Origin: Marisa cornuarietis
Taxonomy: Eukaryota > Mollusca > Gastropoda > Architaenioglossa > Ampullariidae
NCBI GenBank assembly: GCA_004794655.1
Contig: SMMW01000605.1
Coordinates: forward strand, 434,001 to 498,000
Reading direction: 5' to 3'
DNA: 64,000 nucleotides
Positions within the stretch are counted from its first letter, which is position 1, and every line of letters starts with the position of its first letter. Made by a program: the position numbers and the translations under genes. This document shows positions 1 through 12,739 of this stretch, in pieces. A model generated the notes under the pieces. The model was not told the origin of the DNA. It saw nothing but the letters and a program-made list of their open reading frames with translations, and did no database searches.

Positions 1-1160
1 CTTATTTTTTTATTTTTTGCCAAATGTTGTGGAAGTACAGCCAAATTTAGGAGACATAGCAACAGGTTGCAAATTAGTTCCCCTGTAAAGAACTCTCCTT
101 CGTTCTTGAGAGGGTCTTCCAGACACAGATGGCACTAGAACCAAATCAATACTCGGGTCATTTGACTTCATGAATAAGTTTCCTGGCTAAGGAGACCTCA
201 AGCTAGGTAGTTGTATAATATACCCACGAAATGTAAATGCGATGTAAAGAAAACCAGATCAGCTCGAAACATTCTGAGAGAAAAGATTATGTCTTCTTGT
301 CCAAAGAACCCCATACTTATATTTCTCATAACTCCTGTGCAGTTCCCGAGCACCGTTACATATCCATGCGCAACTGCCGTTTGTTTGAATTTTTATTAAG
401 AAATTATTTCAAGAGTTTGCGTCCTCAGGTAATTGTAGTTGTAGTGTGTGATGATACAAATCATTTGCGACGTGTAGCACGGGAAGCCTGACACCTGTGG
501 CCCACCTGTTGCCTTAGAACTTTTTAAATAAACACCGTTTTGAGCTGAATGCGTATCACATGGCAGTGACTGTAAGGTGTGGCGACACTAGTTCATGTCT
601 ACTATGACTGTACAGGGAGAAACTTTATCAACACGTCAATTCCACTGTATTATTATCTTGGCTTGTAATTTCCCGTTTTTTCACACGCACAGGAAAACAA
701 GACACAAGCGTTAGATTATATTGTTGATACAGATTTACCAAATCGATATACGACTTTGCTTACATTGTCTCTAAACTGTAACTGAGAGCTGTTGGTTTGA
801 AGAGAACAAAGTGTGTTTCATATTCCACTCGCCCTTCTAAAAATAAGGCGCCACTTCGCATCATCGGTTAACACCAACTAAAGAATTCGTTGGCCATTTT
901 GAAAATTGGCGTCTTCTACCCTCGCCTCTGTCTTGGGTTTCCTCTCTTCGTTTTCTTTCACGATGTAGTTGTTTAGGGTTGACCTTTTTATCGATACGAT
1001 GTTGAATAAATCAAAGAATGACTCTTTTTTTTTTGCTGTTGGAGGAGCAGTGTTTATAATAATTATTGACAGGTCGTGGCCAAAGTGATGCTGAGCAGGG
1101 ACACCGCCAGTCGGGCTATTGACACTATATGCAGTTTGCAATTTCTCATTTCTTTTCACT
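1..1160. other. No gene seen
   Basis: AT-rich DNA; the only open frames are short and lack start context, splice sites or recognisable sequence. Confidence 0.5.
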
Positions 1161-1164
1161 TTTG

Positions 1165-1167
<3 letters not shown>

Positions 1168-1220
<53 letters not shown>
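1168..1220. repeat. (GT)n microsatellite
   Basis: About 26 uninterrupted TG dinucleotides, followed by a decaying GT-rich tail to about 1300. Confidence 0.97.
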
Positions 1221-1223
<3 letters not shown>

Positions 1224-1494
1224 CTGTGTGAGTTTATGTCCGAGAACGCGTGTCTGTATGTGTGTGAGTGAGTTGTGAGGCTGCGTATGTCTGTGTATGA
1301 GCGTGGTTTCTTGCATATCATAGAATAATATCACATTACACCACTGTAGGATACAAGAGACTGAAATCGTTAGTTTTGCTGAATCTGAGCGTACTTTCAA
1401 GAATAAAGTGACGAGGGTATGTCGAAGGGATAAATCTCTCGAGGTACAGCTGAATGTGAGAGGCTGGAAAGTGCCGATCCTAGACTTACACAAC

Positions 1495-1519
1495 ACGCAC
1501 ACACACACACACACACACA
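1495..1519. repeat. (CA)n microsatellite
   Basis: About 12 CA units, ending in a short GA run. Confidence 0.9.
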
Positions 1520-1888
1520 GAGAGATAGAGGAAGCTAGAGCAGGGGGATAACACTCCACTCACATTATATATACTGTCCATAAAAAGGCGTAACTGGGGT
1601 CAGTATAAAGAAGGGTTAGCTGGTAGACGGTCGTAATAAAGAAACCTGTTGGATCTACTTTACGTTTTACTGGAGAAGGTCAGTGTGGCTGAGCAAGTGG
1701 AGTCGTCTGACAGCCGTACAACGCCTTTTTCCGCATGATCAGCACTCCATTCCTCTCTCTCAGACGCCTGTCGCATTCATCGCCGTCCTCCACCTTCTAT
1801 CGACCATCACGGGGGATATCAGACAGGGGGCGGTACTCAACGCTGGAACGTATCGCTCGCAGATAACGCGCAGAAAAAATACTGACTT

Positions 1889-2467
1889 TATGGTACTGAC
1901 ATGAAGATGACGTCATAGTACAGATTTGAAGCTGACGTCATGGTATTGACATGAAGGTGATACGATACTGACATAGAGATGATATCATAGTACTGACAGG
2001 GAGGGGATATAGTACTGACATGGACATGACTTCATAGTATTGACAGGGAGATGATTTTGCACTGACACGGAGATGACGTCATAGAACTTACAGGGAACTG
2101 ATATAGTACTGACGTGGAGATGACGTCATAGTACTGACAAAGAGGTTATATAGTACTTACATGGAGATGATGACATAGTACTGACAGGGAGGTAATATAG
2201 TACTGATATAGAGATGACGCCATAGTACTGACATAGAGATGACGTCATAGTACTGACAGAGAGATGACGTCATAGTACTGACATGGAGATGACGTCATAG
2301 TATTGACAGGGAGGTAATATAGTACTGACATGGAGATGACGTCGTAGTACTGACATGATGCTTAGTTCTGACAGGGAGCTCACGTCATGGTACTGACATA
2401 CAGCTGACGTCATGCTACTCACAGGACGCTGACGTCATGGTACTGACAGGAAACTGACGTCATGGTT
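1889..2467 (+). repeat. Imperfect ~24-bp tandem array containing ten TGACGTCA palindromes
   Basis: The unit is roughly 'tagtactgacatggagatgacgtca' with 20-30 bp spacing and frequent substitutions. The block TGACGTCA, the consensus full cAMP response element (CREB/ATF family), occurs perfectly ten times, first at 1908-1915 and last at 2456-2463. Decayed versions (gacgcca, gacgtcg, gacttca) lie between. Half-site-like 'gtactgaca' words recur in every unit. Confidence 0.9.
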
Positions 2468-2469
2468 AT

Positions 2470-4680
2470 TCCATGATATTTCCTAACGTCAGCCCTGTCT
2501 CACTGTGTCACACTACTGCTCAGTTCCAGCTCGGTGTGACGCTGACTGTCAGAGTAGACGGAATGTCCAAGATGCTAATTAAAGACAGTAATTAAAAGCG
2601 CGGTGGTATTTCTGATGTTTTCTTACACTTCATTCCGCAAACTCGATAGAGAGGAAGGAAAACCTCGGTACACTCCTGACTGTGACTGATCGCAGCTGCG
2701 CACAATCAACACGTAATGAGCACCACCCTTTTGACAGCTTCAATGTGAACATCTAATTAAATGGGGTATAAAAGGTTGGAGCCGATTTAAGCAGCTAATG
2801 GTGCCCTTCCGTGTCAGTTATGACGTCACTGACGGAGGATCGTGCTCAAGTTCTATTCTTCATCCACCATATAATCAATTTCTCTAGATGTCAGCCCTTG
2901 CTTTAATCCCCACCCACCATTCTTCATCACAAGTAGTCGTTCACGCTTTTCATGTCTGACATCAAAGCTGTCATTAATAAGTAACATGTTCAGTTCGATA
3001 TCAAATTAGTGTTACGTGATATTCGTTTAACGCATCATTAGTGTTTGGAGCTGAAAATGCTCAGGAATCAACAACTTAAGCATGAGAAGGAAATCCAGTT
3101 TGTAATCCAGAATTTGTAAATCACCCTGCTGCTAGGCAGCGGTCCTATTCATCCTGCTATTTGTTTCAAAGAGGAGTAAAGACTAATGGGTAGCTAGAGG
3201 TTCGGATTTCTGTGAACTTTTTCCTATGAAAAAAACAGTTTTGCGATTTAATCTTACAAAACTTCTAATGAATGATGACGACGTCACTAGCCTTCTATCT
3301 TACTTCTGGCTAATGACAATCAGGGAAGAGTAACACTCTGTCATCAAGCTGGCCACTGACAGATTTATCACCAGCTGAAGATGGATGTGCGAAGCAAAAG
3401 CAGAGGAACAAATAAAGAGGACAGTGGGGTTTGGTGGATCGGTAACGCATAAATTTAATTAGCGCACACGGCGTAACAGCAATTAAAACTAGTTACATAC
3501 AATCAAACGGCGCCGTTTCAACAGCCATTCTCCAACCTCATCTCCATTTTTTAATATTAATTTTAAGTAGGCAGGGAGTAAAACAGGGAACACTGACCTT
3601 AGATTGAGGACGATCTTCGTCCTCTTGTCTGCACTATACTTAAGCAAACGGAAGAAAGAAGTTTCAGGAAGAACAGTGCAACAGACGTCAGGAAAATAAG
3701 GGGAGAATAGAAGACAGGCACATGGACAGTGACATTCGTTGACACATATGTTCTAATATTTGAAACTCAAGAGGAATCAAATAAATTAGAATGAAAGTAA
3801 AATCGGGTTACTGGAGGGTTCAGAGATGGCCTAACTCTTCTGCAAAGAAGCCAACATCTCCGTTTTGAGGAACTATCCCTTGTGTTCTACTCAACATCAT
3901 ACGGGGCTAGAATGTGGACAAGTATCAGGGGATCTCATGCCTTAGGATTCTATTCTTTCGCTGGGTAGGGAAGGAGAAATTGATCGGAATGGTAAGTTCG
4001 TCAGTCAATGTCAGTACCCGACACCTCCTTCTCCTCCCTCCTAGGTCACACACCCCTCACCCTGCCCGGTGTCGAGCTAAAGATCGCCGCATCGCTTGTT
4101 GAACCAAGAAGCAAATGTTGGCTTCACGCCATTTCATCAGCGAGGTCATGTCACGGTTACAAGAAGCAATGACAAAACCGATGTCTAGTTAGAGATAAAC
4201 ACCAGCTGCATTCATCTTTGTGATTACCAAGGTCCCCTTCAGCAAGCTGACCACAAGATGGCGGTGGCCTTGACCTTTGTGAGAGCTGGGTGGCTGGTGT
4301 TTCTTGGAAGCAGGAGCAAACAGGAAGAAGCTGCACAAGGTCTTGTAGGCGAAGCCCATCACAGGGAAAATTGTTTCATGTGACCTCGCAAAGTTTTGTT
4401 GTTGATGCTTGCAAAACATCTCGGTTTTTTTCCTTTTTGTCAATCCACGCAACCCACACTTCTTGGGCTATGAATCTATGGAAACGGTAGAAAATGCGGT
4501 GGATGACACCCAGCAGCTTGCGTTGTTAACACTTTTTTTATGGCCGAGTGCCCTTAAATGTTAAAGCCCCGCTTTTTTCATTCAAAGGTCTTTTCGTTTG
4601 TAGCCATCCTTAGAACTTTAAAAAAAAATTTCTTAAACCTTTTTTCATTTTATGGCCTTCTAGTTGAAATAACGCTCAAG
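2470..4680. other. No gene seen; one extra CRE at 2821-2828
   Basis: Mostly AT-rich non-coding DNA. A single perfect TGACGTCA follows a TATAAAAGG box-like word (about 2766-2774) by some 50 bp, which is suggestive but unsupported as a promoter. Confidence 0.4.
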
Positions 4681-4686
4681 TCTGTA

Positions 4687-4687
4687 T

Positions 4688-4759
<72 letters not shown>

Positions 4760-4770
4760 TAGATAGATAT
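4687..4770. repeat. (GATA)n microsatellite
   Basis: About 18 GATA units, near-perfect, with a TATA-interrupted tail. Confidence 0.97.
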
Positions 4771-7589
4771 ATGTATCTTCATCTAGACAACAGGTCTCAA
4801 CATACCACATTTCAAATCCGCATCTCTTGCTTCTGGTAGGATGTTAAGCGATGCTCTTTCACTAGGAAAACTATGGGAATTCAGATTCAATCTCCTGTTA
4901 ATCAGTTCTGTTGAACGTGTTCGTCCTTCGAATTTATTTATTTATTTATTTTTTATTTTAACGGGAGTGGATTTAGCGAGCACAGTGAATGGCCAAAATC
5001 ATAATCTTCGTAAAGAATAGAAAGTTCATTCAAATCTCTTAAAAGGATGGAAATTTTACGATACTGCTTTTCAGCGAATTTCATGCTGAGATAGATGTGA
5101 TTTAACCGAAGTCTGAATTTGAGAATTTTCACGAAAAGTATTTCTTTCATTTATCAATATTCTGGTATCGTGACTTTGTACTTGAATTACTTATTTCAAA
5201 TATAACCATTTTCTATTAGAACTGACTTGCATGAAAGCTCTGATAAAAATGATAATTTAATAACTGCCACATTCAGTGGGTTTAAATTTTGCAAAACGCA
5301 CGGACGGTCTGTGTGTGTGTGTGGGGGGGGGGAGGGGATCTCTGACAGGCAACGGAACCTGCCAGACATTAAAAACTGAAAAATGCGTTGGTTTGAAAGA
5401 GAAAATGCGAGCTGATGGAAGAAAATAATCGTAGCTTAAATGGAAATGACAGGGTCGGTAAAAATGTGTCAGCTTGAGGCTGGTAAGATGCAAGGAAAAT
5501 AACAAGATGGGTTTATATGATAGATATTGATATTCTCAATTGCTTTCGCTAAGAATTTTTTTCTCAATCGCCATGTTTAAAACAGTTTTCAGTGTCTGTG
5601 TTGACTTTCAGTCTCCTAAAATCGAGTCATGCAGGTTCAAACCTCAGTGCAGTAAAGAATGGAAGGTGAGAAGACTTTTCTTGTCAAAAATTACCCCCCT
5701 ACATCTCAAATTATGGTCAGTTTATTTTCCTTTTGGAAAAGAATACAAAAGGTGGCAGCCTTCGAAAACCAGCATGGACGCTGTATTTTAAACCCGGTTC
5801 TAAGTAGACGATTTCTTTAAAATTCTAACATTTCAAGAGGAAACGATTCAGACGGCCAATATCTATAATTTAAGCCCAAATTGCCATTTCACGTGAATTT
5901 TTAAATTAATTAATCCTGAGGGGTAGGAACAGTTTTCCTCATCAATCCTTCTCTACGTCACCAAAGAGAAGCATTCCAACTTGACTGATCTTAGCAAGGC
6001 ATTCTTTTTAGCATCTAACTGTCGAATCGTGCACGTGTTCATGCTTGACTTAAGGTGTTCGGTTTCTTGCATCGTTCTCACAGTTGTAATGTCTGCATCC
6101 GTACAGCTGTCGTAGAAATAAAATTCGCGAAAAAGAGAAATCAAATTTGCCACTGGGTATTCAAGCATAGGACTTTGCAGCTTTTTTCTTCTTTCTGGTT
6201 CTCTTGGGTCTCACGTGTCAACGTTTTTCTTTGTTTACATATTTTTAGTGTTCATCCTTCTTTCCTTTTTCTGTATTCGTTCTCATTCGTTCTTTTTTGT
6301 AATTTTTCTTCCTTTATTTATTTTCCGACTTTCTTATTTTCTTTGTTTGTCTGTTTTAAACTAGGCTGATTGCATTCTAAATAAGATTGTCCTTAAAAAC
6401 TAGAAAACTTTCCCTCCATCCAAAACTCAATTACCAACACGGTTAGGATTAGGCACTGGATAAACATTACCCCCAAATGGAGGATGCATCTACATTACAA
6501 ATGAAACAGGCGCCAGGGTCATGTCTAGTCGTCTGCGACCGAAATTCTCTCCCCTGTAGATGGAGTCTGGGCTTTCATGTAGATGGCGCTTACGGCGTCT
6601 TTGCTGGCAGCAAGACAAGTTGTTGGATGTCGGCTTCAGTTTATTTGGTCGATCAAAGTAAAGCCGGCAAAAATATTCCAGGAAATATATGTTGTTTTGA
6701 CAAACACTAACTTGCAAGCTATGGTTTGCACATTTGCAAACTCGAAACTTACTTTCAGAAGGGTTAGCCTAGTTCTACTCCGCACGCATCAGACACTGAA
6801 CAGTGCAAGTTGCTTTTCACAGAAACATAGGACTGGCTTTACTGCCAGACCACACATTTCTTGTACATTATATCTTTTCATACTGTATATCAATACTTGG
6901 CAGACATGGCACCGTAAGTATGAAACAGCGAATAAGTATAAATGCAGTTTTTCGTGAAACACGACTGGACCATCTCGGTTGAAAGGCTCTGTTTGGTCAG
7001 ACGGTTTATTTTTCAGGAGAATAATCACTTAGTTAATGAGACATATTTTATCTTAAAGAGGAAGTGACTGAAGACTGAAGACTGAAGGGGCTCTTGCTGT
7101 AATCATCCAACAAGACTGGTGTCGGTGGAATAATCTTGACAGTTTATTACGATATAACGATTCCCCTGCCCTTTCCCATTCGCTGTCAGTGGACAAATAA
7201 TTCCATCTCAGCTCTTTTTCCAAATAAGGATATTTTCTTAACTTCATTGCTTAGATTAATAACCATGAGTGGTTAAAAGATTCCTTTCAATTCCATCTTA
7301 GTTTACTATATTAGCATATTTTAAGCCTTATGGTTTACTCCAAAAATATTTTAAATTATGAAGATGGAAGAAAAATGAGTCGGATTGCAGAAACTGAGTA
7401 TACAGAATTTTGTTAAACAGAATCTGAATAAATCATGCAGAATCTCGCGATTCTATTCAGAATCTCACAATACTATGTAGAATCCCACTAGACTATGAAG
7501 AATCTTACAATGCAGGATCTGAATGTACACAAATGTCGCTTGCGATTGATGGCGTCACCCTCTGACCCCTGCAATTGGTCCTTATATCC
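4771..7589. other. No gene seen
   Basis: AT-rich; contains (ATTT)n at about 4932-4955 and a (GT)n-G tract at about 5310-5337. Open frames are short and compositionally random. Confidence 0.45.
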
Positions 7590-7847
7590 TTCCGCGAAAT
7601 CTGGACATGGAATCAGGAAGGCGCGAGGCGGGAGTACAAGAGTTTTGACGAGTGCCAGAAGAACCTGGACGTGGCTCTGGGACCTAGCATCAGATTGGGG
7701 TCACCCCAGAATAAAGCGAGGTTCTCGAAAAATCTATGGGAAGGTCGCGGCAACGGACACTCTGTGATGACGTCACAGGCCCCAGGATGTAATTGCTTAC
7801 ATAGATTTTTCGATATCCTCTCTGCAATGGAAGTGGTGGGTTCTTAA
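7590..7847 (+). other. Exon-like open frame of unknown function, ending in TAA
   Basis: One frame reads FREIWTWNQEGARREYKSFD, then ECQKNLDVALGPS and NKARFSKNLWEGRGNG, with a G/C-ending codon bias unlike the flanks, and stops at 7845-7847. There is no ATG and I recognise no family. A perfect CRE (7768-7775) falls inside. It could be a terminal exon of an unseen gene or chance in a locally GC-rich patch. Confidence 0.2.
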
Positions 7848-8618
7848 AATCTTTTTTTTCTCCCCAAAGATCAACAAGAGAATTTCATTCTCATGAGTAT
7901 TGTGATCATCGGTGTGATGGAGGAATAATCGGACAGATGGGCTGCATCTCGGAAAGGAGGACGGAAGGGTGTGGGACGAGAGGATTATTGAGAAAAAAGA
8001 GGAAATGAAAGAGAGGATCATTATCTCTGCTCGCCTCTATCGAGGTCGCTTTTACGATTTTAATATTAAGGAACCGAGAGAGTAATTTTATATGAGTGTA
8101 AAAAACAAAATCCTGGTTCTCGACACGTTTTAGTGAAAATCTTTTCTGAGATTATTTATTGAACGAGCATTGTGAGTGATCGACCCGTACAAATAATCAA
8201 ACAATATGAGTGATTGTGCCCAGGTTTTTTTCTATAGCTATGGGCAGACATTTTCCATCAAGCTCATGTTGCTGCTTAGGTGAGAATGTGCACTGATTCC
8301 ACCCACAACAATACTTTTTATACAGTATCAGCTTCTTGCTTTCCTGGGCTAAGCTCAGCTTCTCACTTTTAAAAAGTCTAGTGTGGTTATTTTCTAGGGG
8401 TATCAGGGGTACTAAGCCCTTACGGGGCATAGACTGCTTTCCAATTCACCTGGATATATTTTTTTCGCGTACAGTCTCAACATTTACTGTGTGATTGTAA
8501 TTTAGTCACATGTCACACTATATTAGTATTAGGAATTTGTGTGACTGTCACATGTTGCACACAATCTCAACTTTTATCAAAGGCTTTGTGACTTCCGCAA
8601 GTCGCATAAAATCTAAAC
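7848..8618. other. No gene seen
   Basis: AT-rich, with purine-rich strings at 7940-8030; no coding or RNA signal. Confidence 0.45.

Positions 8619-8666
<48 letters not shown>
8619..8666. repeat. (GAT)n microsatellite
   Basis: About 16 perfect GAT units. They create spurious poly-Asp (+) and poly-Ser (-) frames. Confidence 0.97.
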
Positions 8667-8668
<2 letters not shown>

Positions 8669-9292
8669 GTTAATCTTGTTTCTTCTTCTTCACCTGCCCT
8701 GTAGCCCTTTACTGGTTGTAGAGACACGTTGGTCACGGCATTGCCAACCGTCGCCATTCTGTCGGTTCTCGCCATCCCCTGGAATGTGACGTCAACCCAC
8801 CCTTGGTCGTTATCAAACTTTTTTTCATCGAGTTCGCTTTTTCATTATTCTCCCCATACTGATCCCTGCAGGCTCTTCTTTGTAAGTCATGACAAACTCG
8901 AGATGTGGCCACACCACTTCAGCTTCCCTCTCTTCGCTGTGGCCTGAAGGTCCTTGCGGAGCCCGTATCCCAAATTTAGTTCGTACTTCGTCTTAGGTCA
9001 TGTGACCTTTGTAGGCGACATGAAAGGTTTTCTTGTATCTTTTTGTTTTAGTGGTTTGGATTAATTTGTGAAAATCCGCTAAATGGGGCCAAGTTTATCA
9101 TACATAAGATGGACAATCTAATCAGAGAGCATCACAATGAAATTTACAGGAATTTTGTGTCCATCCAAAAGGTTTCTAGCAAGAGTTTATGTTGCCTGCA
9201 ATATTCTGAAGAGCACTTCTTGAAATGGACAAGCAATACTTTATGCTTGGTCGCTCAGTGCATCAGTGGATGAACACTTTACCATCTCATAG
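8667..9292. other. No gene seen; CRE at 8787-8794
   Basis: Mixed-composition DNA without coding evidence. Confidence 0.4.
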
Positions 9293-9319
9293 AGCACACA
9301 CACACACATACACACACAC
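9293..9319. repeat. (CA)n microsatellite, interrupted
   Basis: CA run with one TA interruption. Confidence 0.85.
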
Positions 9320-9539
9320 CGAGTCATTGACAGTGTGTTGTATGACCGTATAACAGTATTACAGGAAACTTAAAATAAATCAAAAGGGAAAAAGTCATTC
9401 CAGGCACACGCGTGCACTCTAGAATTATTTTGTAGTCGACTCTTGGACGCAGCACAAATTTGCAGAATAATGTGGCAGGGGCCACCGCGCTAACCTCGTT
9501 GTGTAGAAATCACTAGGCCGGCCTCCAATCGATAGGTGT

Positions 9540-9738
9540 GGTCACGTGATAGCACGTGACGTCACCAAAGCATCTGCTTCTTCTCAGAGGAGGTTGAGGA
9601 GCTTCCCTCTCACAGCTCTGCCAATCCTTCTTATTCTTCATCGCTGGAGACTGAACATCGTACTGTTTGAAGTCTGTCTCGCAGTTTAGACACGTGTGTG
9701 CGTTTTAATGAGAATTTACCGTTAAACTGTGGTCTCAG
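9540..9738 (+). promoter_or_regulatory. Promoter-like E-box/CRE cluster with possible untranslated exon
   Basis: Within 23 bp lie TCACGTGA (9542-9549), CACGTG (9553-9558) and TGACGTCA (9557-9564), in a locally CpG-richer stretch. About 175 bp downstream is a strong donor word CTCAG|GTAAAC (9738/9739). The layout resembles a bHLH/CREB-type promoter followed by a non-coding first exon. It could belong to the TRPC gene 17 kb downstream or to nothing at all; no transcript evidence is available. Confidence 0.25.
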
Positions 9739-10706
9739 GTAAACAAAATACATGTATTGTTTGCAGTCATTTATGAAAATTGTAATCTTTTTATAACAGT
9801 TAGTTGTTACGATAGGCGATGCATTTCTGCATTGCTCAGTGTCGAAAAAAATGTTGACAGTGTTTCACAATGTAAGGTCATAGTTCATCGTCCGCATCAT
9901 TTCTCTTTTGCCGTGTGAACGAGAGATGCGCGTGCAAAGTATGAGAGGTCTGTGACCAATGAAATGACGTGGCTGTGGAGGAAGGGCGGTGACTGTTCCT
10001 GCGTCTGACATCATCCTGGCCTTTCTGTCGGCTATCACCATGATGCATCGATGCTTCAGAATCCAGTCTCATTTTCGCGATGATGGTTTTATGCCTTAAG
10101 GGAGTTGACTTCAATAGTAGGTAGCTGACATCAGAATTCGATTTGCAGTATTTGGATGCATATGTATGGGCTATTCTATTATCCCAGAGTGCTTAGTCAT
10201 ATTGAATAAATAAACTAATGAGAGAGTGAGAGAAAGAGAGAGAAATAATATATGTTCGTAAAGAGGTATCTTTTGGGGGGAATGCATATACCAAATTCAG
10301 TCAGACTACGAAATTTATCTATAAGTTAAAAGCATTCAAGAACAACCAAAAAAAAAAAAAACCCACACACTTGAGGAGTATGTTTGTCGCTGTATTTAAA
10401 TGTCTGTCGCGTACATTCTATGGCTACGAATGTCATAAACAAAACATAATCATTTTGTCTAGTCGTTCATAGTGCCGTCGTCACTGTCCGCCATCACCTC
10501 ACCAACCACGTTTCGAAAAGACTGAAGACCCATCTGTTTATTTAAGATGGACTGAAACTTAAACAACCAAGCAACACTTCTGTCTTTTTTTTTACTTTCC
10601 TGGTGTTTTATCTATTTATTTACTTTATTTTTTCTTTTTATTTTTTATTTTGTTTTTGCTGCGCAATGAGCATTCTTCCGAATGGATACCTGCGCATTAC
10701 AAATGG
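9739..10706. other. No gene seen
   Basis: AT-rich DNA; contains short A and T homopolymers and no coding signal. Confidence 0.4.
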
Positions 10707-10707
10707 A

Positions 10708-10765
<58 letters not shown>

Positions 10766-10766
10766 G
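10707..10766. repeat. (CAT)n microsatellite
   Basis: About 20 CAT units, giving a spurious poly-His frame. Confidence 0.97.
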
Positions 10767-11844
10767 CTGTCTAGAATCCTCCATTGACATCAGCATAAGA
10801 AGATTCGTCAGTTCGTATCCTGAACACCGTCTAGATCCGGAGAAGCAGTTACGAGTGTGATAAACGAGGAAGACTAAGCGTTGTATTAAGACATCGCGAG
10901 GTAATTGAGGTTTGGAGCTGATAATGAGGCGAGAACAGAAACATCTTTGACCCGAGCGCTTTCATGTTTAGCTGCAGCACCTTCTCGCGGACTTGTTCTG
11001 ATGATTTTGGGCTGGAAGACAGAATGTGGCAGGCTGTCTGAGCGAATGAAAGTTTGTGTCGTGATTTGTATTGCAGCTGATGTTCCCTAAACTGTGCGGA
11101 TAGTCGTGCCGAGGGCTCTTCAACAGTCGGAGTTGGGGTCTTGGCGACTCGATGACGCACTCTCGTCAGCTACGAGTGTTATTGATTTTATGGCTTTCCT
11201 CCTTCAAATGGATTGTGTGACGATAAAAACTCTTCATTTCTCGCAGTGCCATGAACGCTTTCTCAAAACTCCTCCTTGCTGCATGACCCGAGTCTGTTTT
11301 TCCTTTAGAACACCGCATTAAATAATGTAACAAAGCTAAAGAATATGAAATATCTGTAGTCATTAATTTACTAAAGTATTCATTAACTTTGGACAGAGAA
11401 GTATAAAGACAGTAGTTTACTATTTTATGTGTGTAAGTTCGTCAACTACATTATCTAAAAGATGCAGTATTCAAAACAATAAAGGCTACTATATATACTG
11501 AATAAAGAGAATCATGTATAATACGGACATTATTAAGTACAGTATAGTATACAAATAAGACCATATACTATATCGTGTATCCCACAAATAAGACAATATA
11601 AAAGATTTAAAAAACAAGAAGAGGAGAACATGATTCAGTGTGTGAAATAAACATTGTATAGGACAAATAAATGCTTTGCATGATGAGATTCAAGTACTTA
11701 TATTGTAAGGACTACAAGATCAAAAGAATAATAAGAGGGTACTCATCTCAATGCCGGAAATGCTTTGAAATAAAAACAAATAATTAAAGCCGTCTTGTAA
11801 AAAATATTAGGGTAGTGAGTTCCATGCTAAAGGTCCTCATCCCC
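10767..11844. other. No gene seen
   Basis: A GC-richer patch (10900-11180) followed by AT-rich DNA. Open frames on both strands lack family resemblance or convincing splice sites. Confidence 0.35.
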
Positions 11845-11866
11845 CCCACACACACACACATATACA

Positions 11867-12066
11867 GATGGAAAACACAAAAGTAACGGGGAACAACAAA
11901 CATGTAAAGATGGACGACATGCTAGCACAGATGGACAACAAACAAGTATAGATGGACAAGAAACACCTAAAGATGGACGAATACTATCACAGATGGACAA
12001 TAAACAAGTATAGATGGACAACATACATGTAAAGATGAACGACATGCTAGCACAGATGGACAACAC
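11867..12066. repeat. Minisatellite built on 'agatggacaacaaa' words, with a ~126-bp higher-order repeat
   Basis: Units of about 20-22 bp carry 'GATGGACAA'. A longer block containing 'acatgtaaagatg', 'cgacatgctagcacagatgg' and 'acaaca' occurs twice, about 126 bp apart (near 11900 and 12026), so the array was copied in multi-unit segments. Confidence 0.85.
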
Positions 12067-12319
12067 TAACGTACCTATTACACTCAAACCCCCCTAAATA
12101 CACTACAAATGAGAGAGAAAATTAGAGAAAGAAAACAGGGGAGTGATACTGGCAATATAAGTAGCAGAGAGAATATTCTTTATTTGGCCCGGCTTCAGCC
12201 CAGTACGAATATGGCAAAGAAAGCCTATACGACATTCAGCGAGAGAGGCTATACCTGCTAATACGAGAATATTTGATCGTGTAATCGAAAACGAAAGTAG
12301 AAATCTGCGATCAATAAAA

Positions 12320-12340
12320 TAATATATATATATATATATG
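12320..12340. repeat. (TA)n microsatellite
   Basis: About 10 TA units. Confidence 0.9.
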
Positions 12341-12429
12341 CATATTTTCGGCACCTTCTGTTCTTTTTATATTGAATTAGAGTTGTAGTTATATTGGAGG
12401 CTTGTTCACTCACTCAGTCGGAGAAACCT

Positions 12430-12533
12430 CGGAACGCCCTCGTAATAAAGGTTTGCATGGCGACAGATGTGCGATGTGGATCCCCCATCCATCACTGACC
12501 GCCCAGCATTCGAGAAGCAGCTGGCATCAGCAG
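12430..12533 (+). other. Exon-like short open frame of unknown function
   Basis: One frame reads RFAWRQMCDVDPPSITDRP then AFEKQLASADALE and a TAG stop, with G/C-ending codons. A poly(A)-like CAATAAACG follows about 90 bp later. I recognise no family. Possible last exon of an unseen gene or transposon fragment. Confidence 0.15.
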
Positions 12534-12739
12534 ACGCACTCGAGTAGTGCCGCTCCATCGCTGTCGGCTTACCAACCGCCACCAGCACCACCACGACCAT
12601 GCCACTACACCACAACCAGCCAATAAACGTGTCATATATACACTAGTCTTACCCAAACCTTAACTTTCATATACAGCAGAAAGTTGTCGCCGTCCCTGGG
12701 CTCCTTGATTCACCTGCCAATCGAGCTGTCTTCACGGAA

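Noticed and set aside
8510..8775. Frames with poly-Asp (+) and poly-Ser (-)
   Set aside because: Translation of a (GAT)n microsatellite.
10603..10860. Frame with a poly-histidine run
   Set aside because: Translation of a (CAT)n microsatellite; flanking codons are AT-rich and random.
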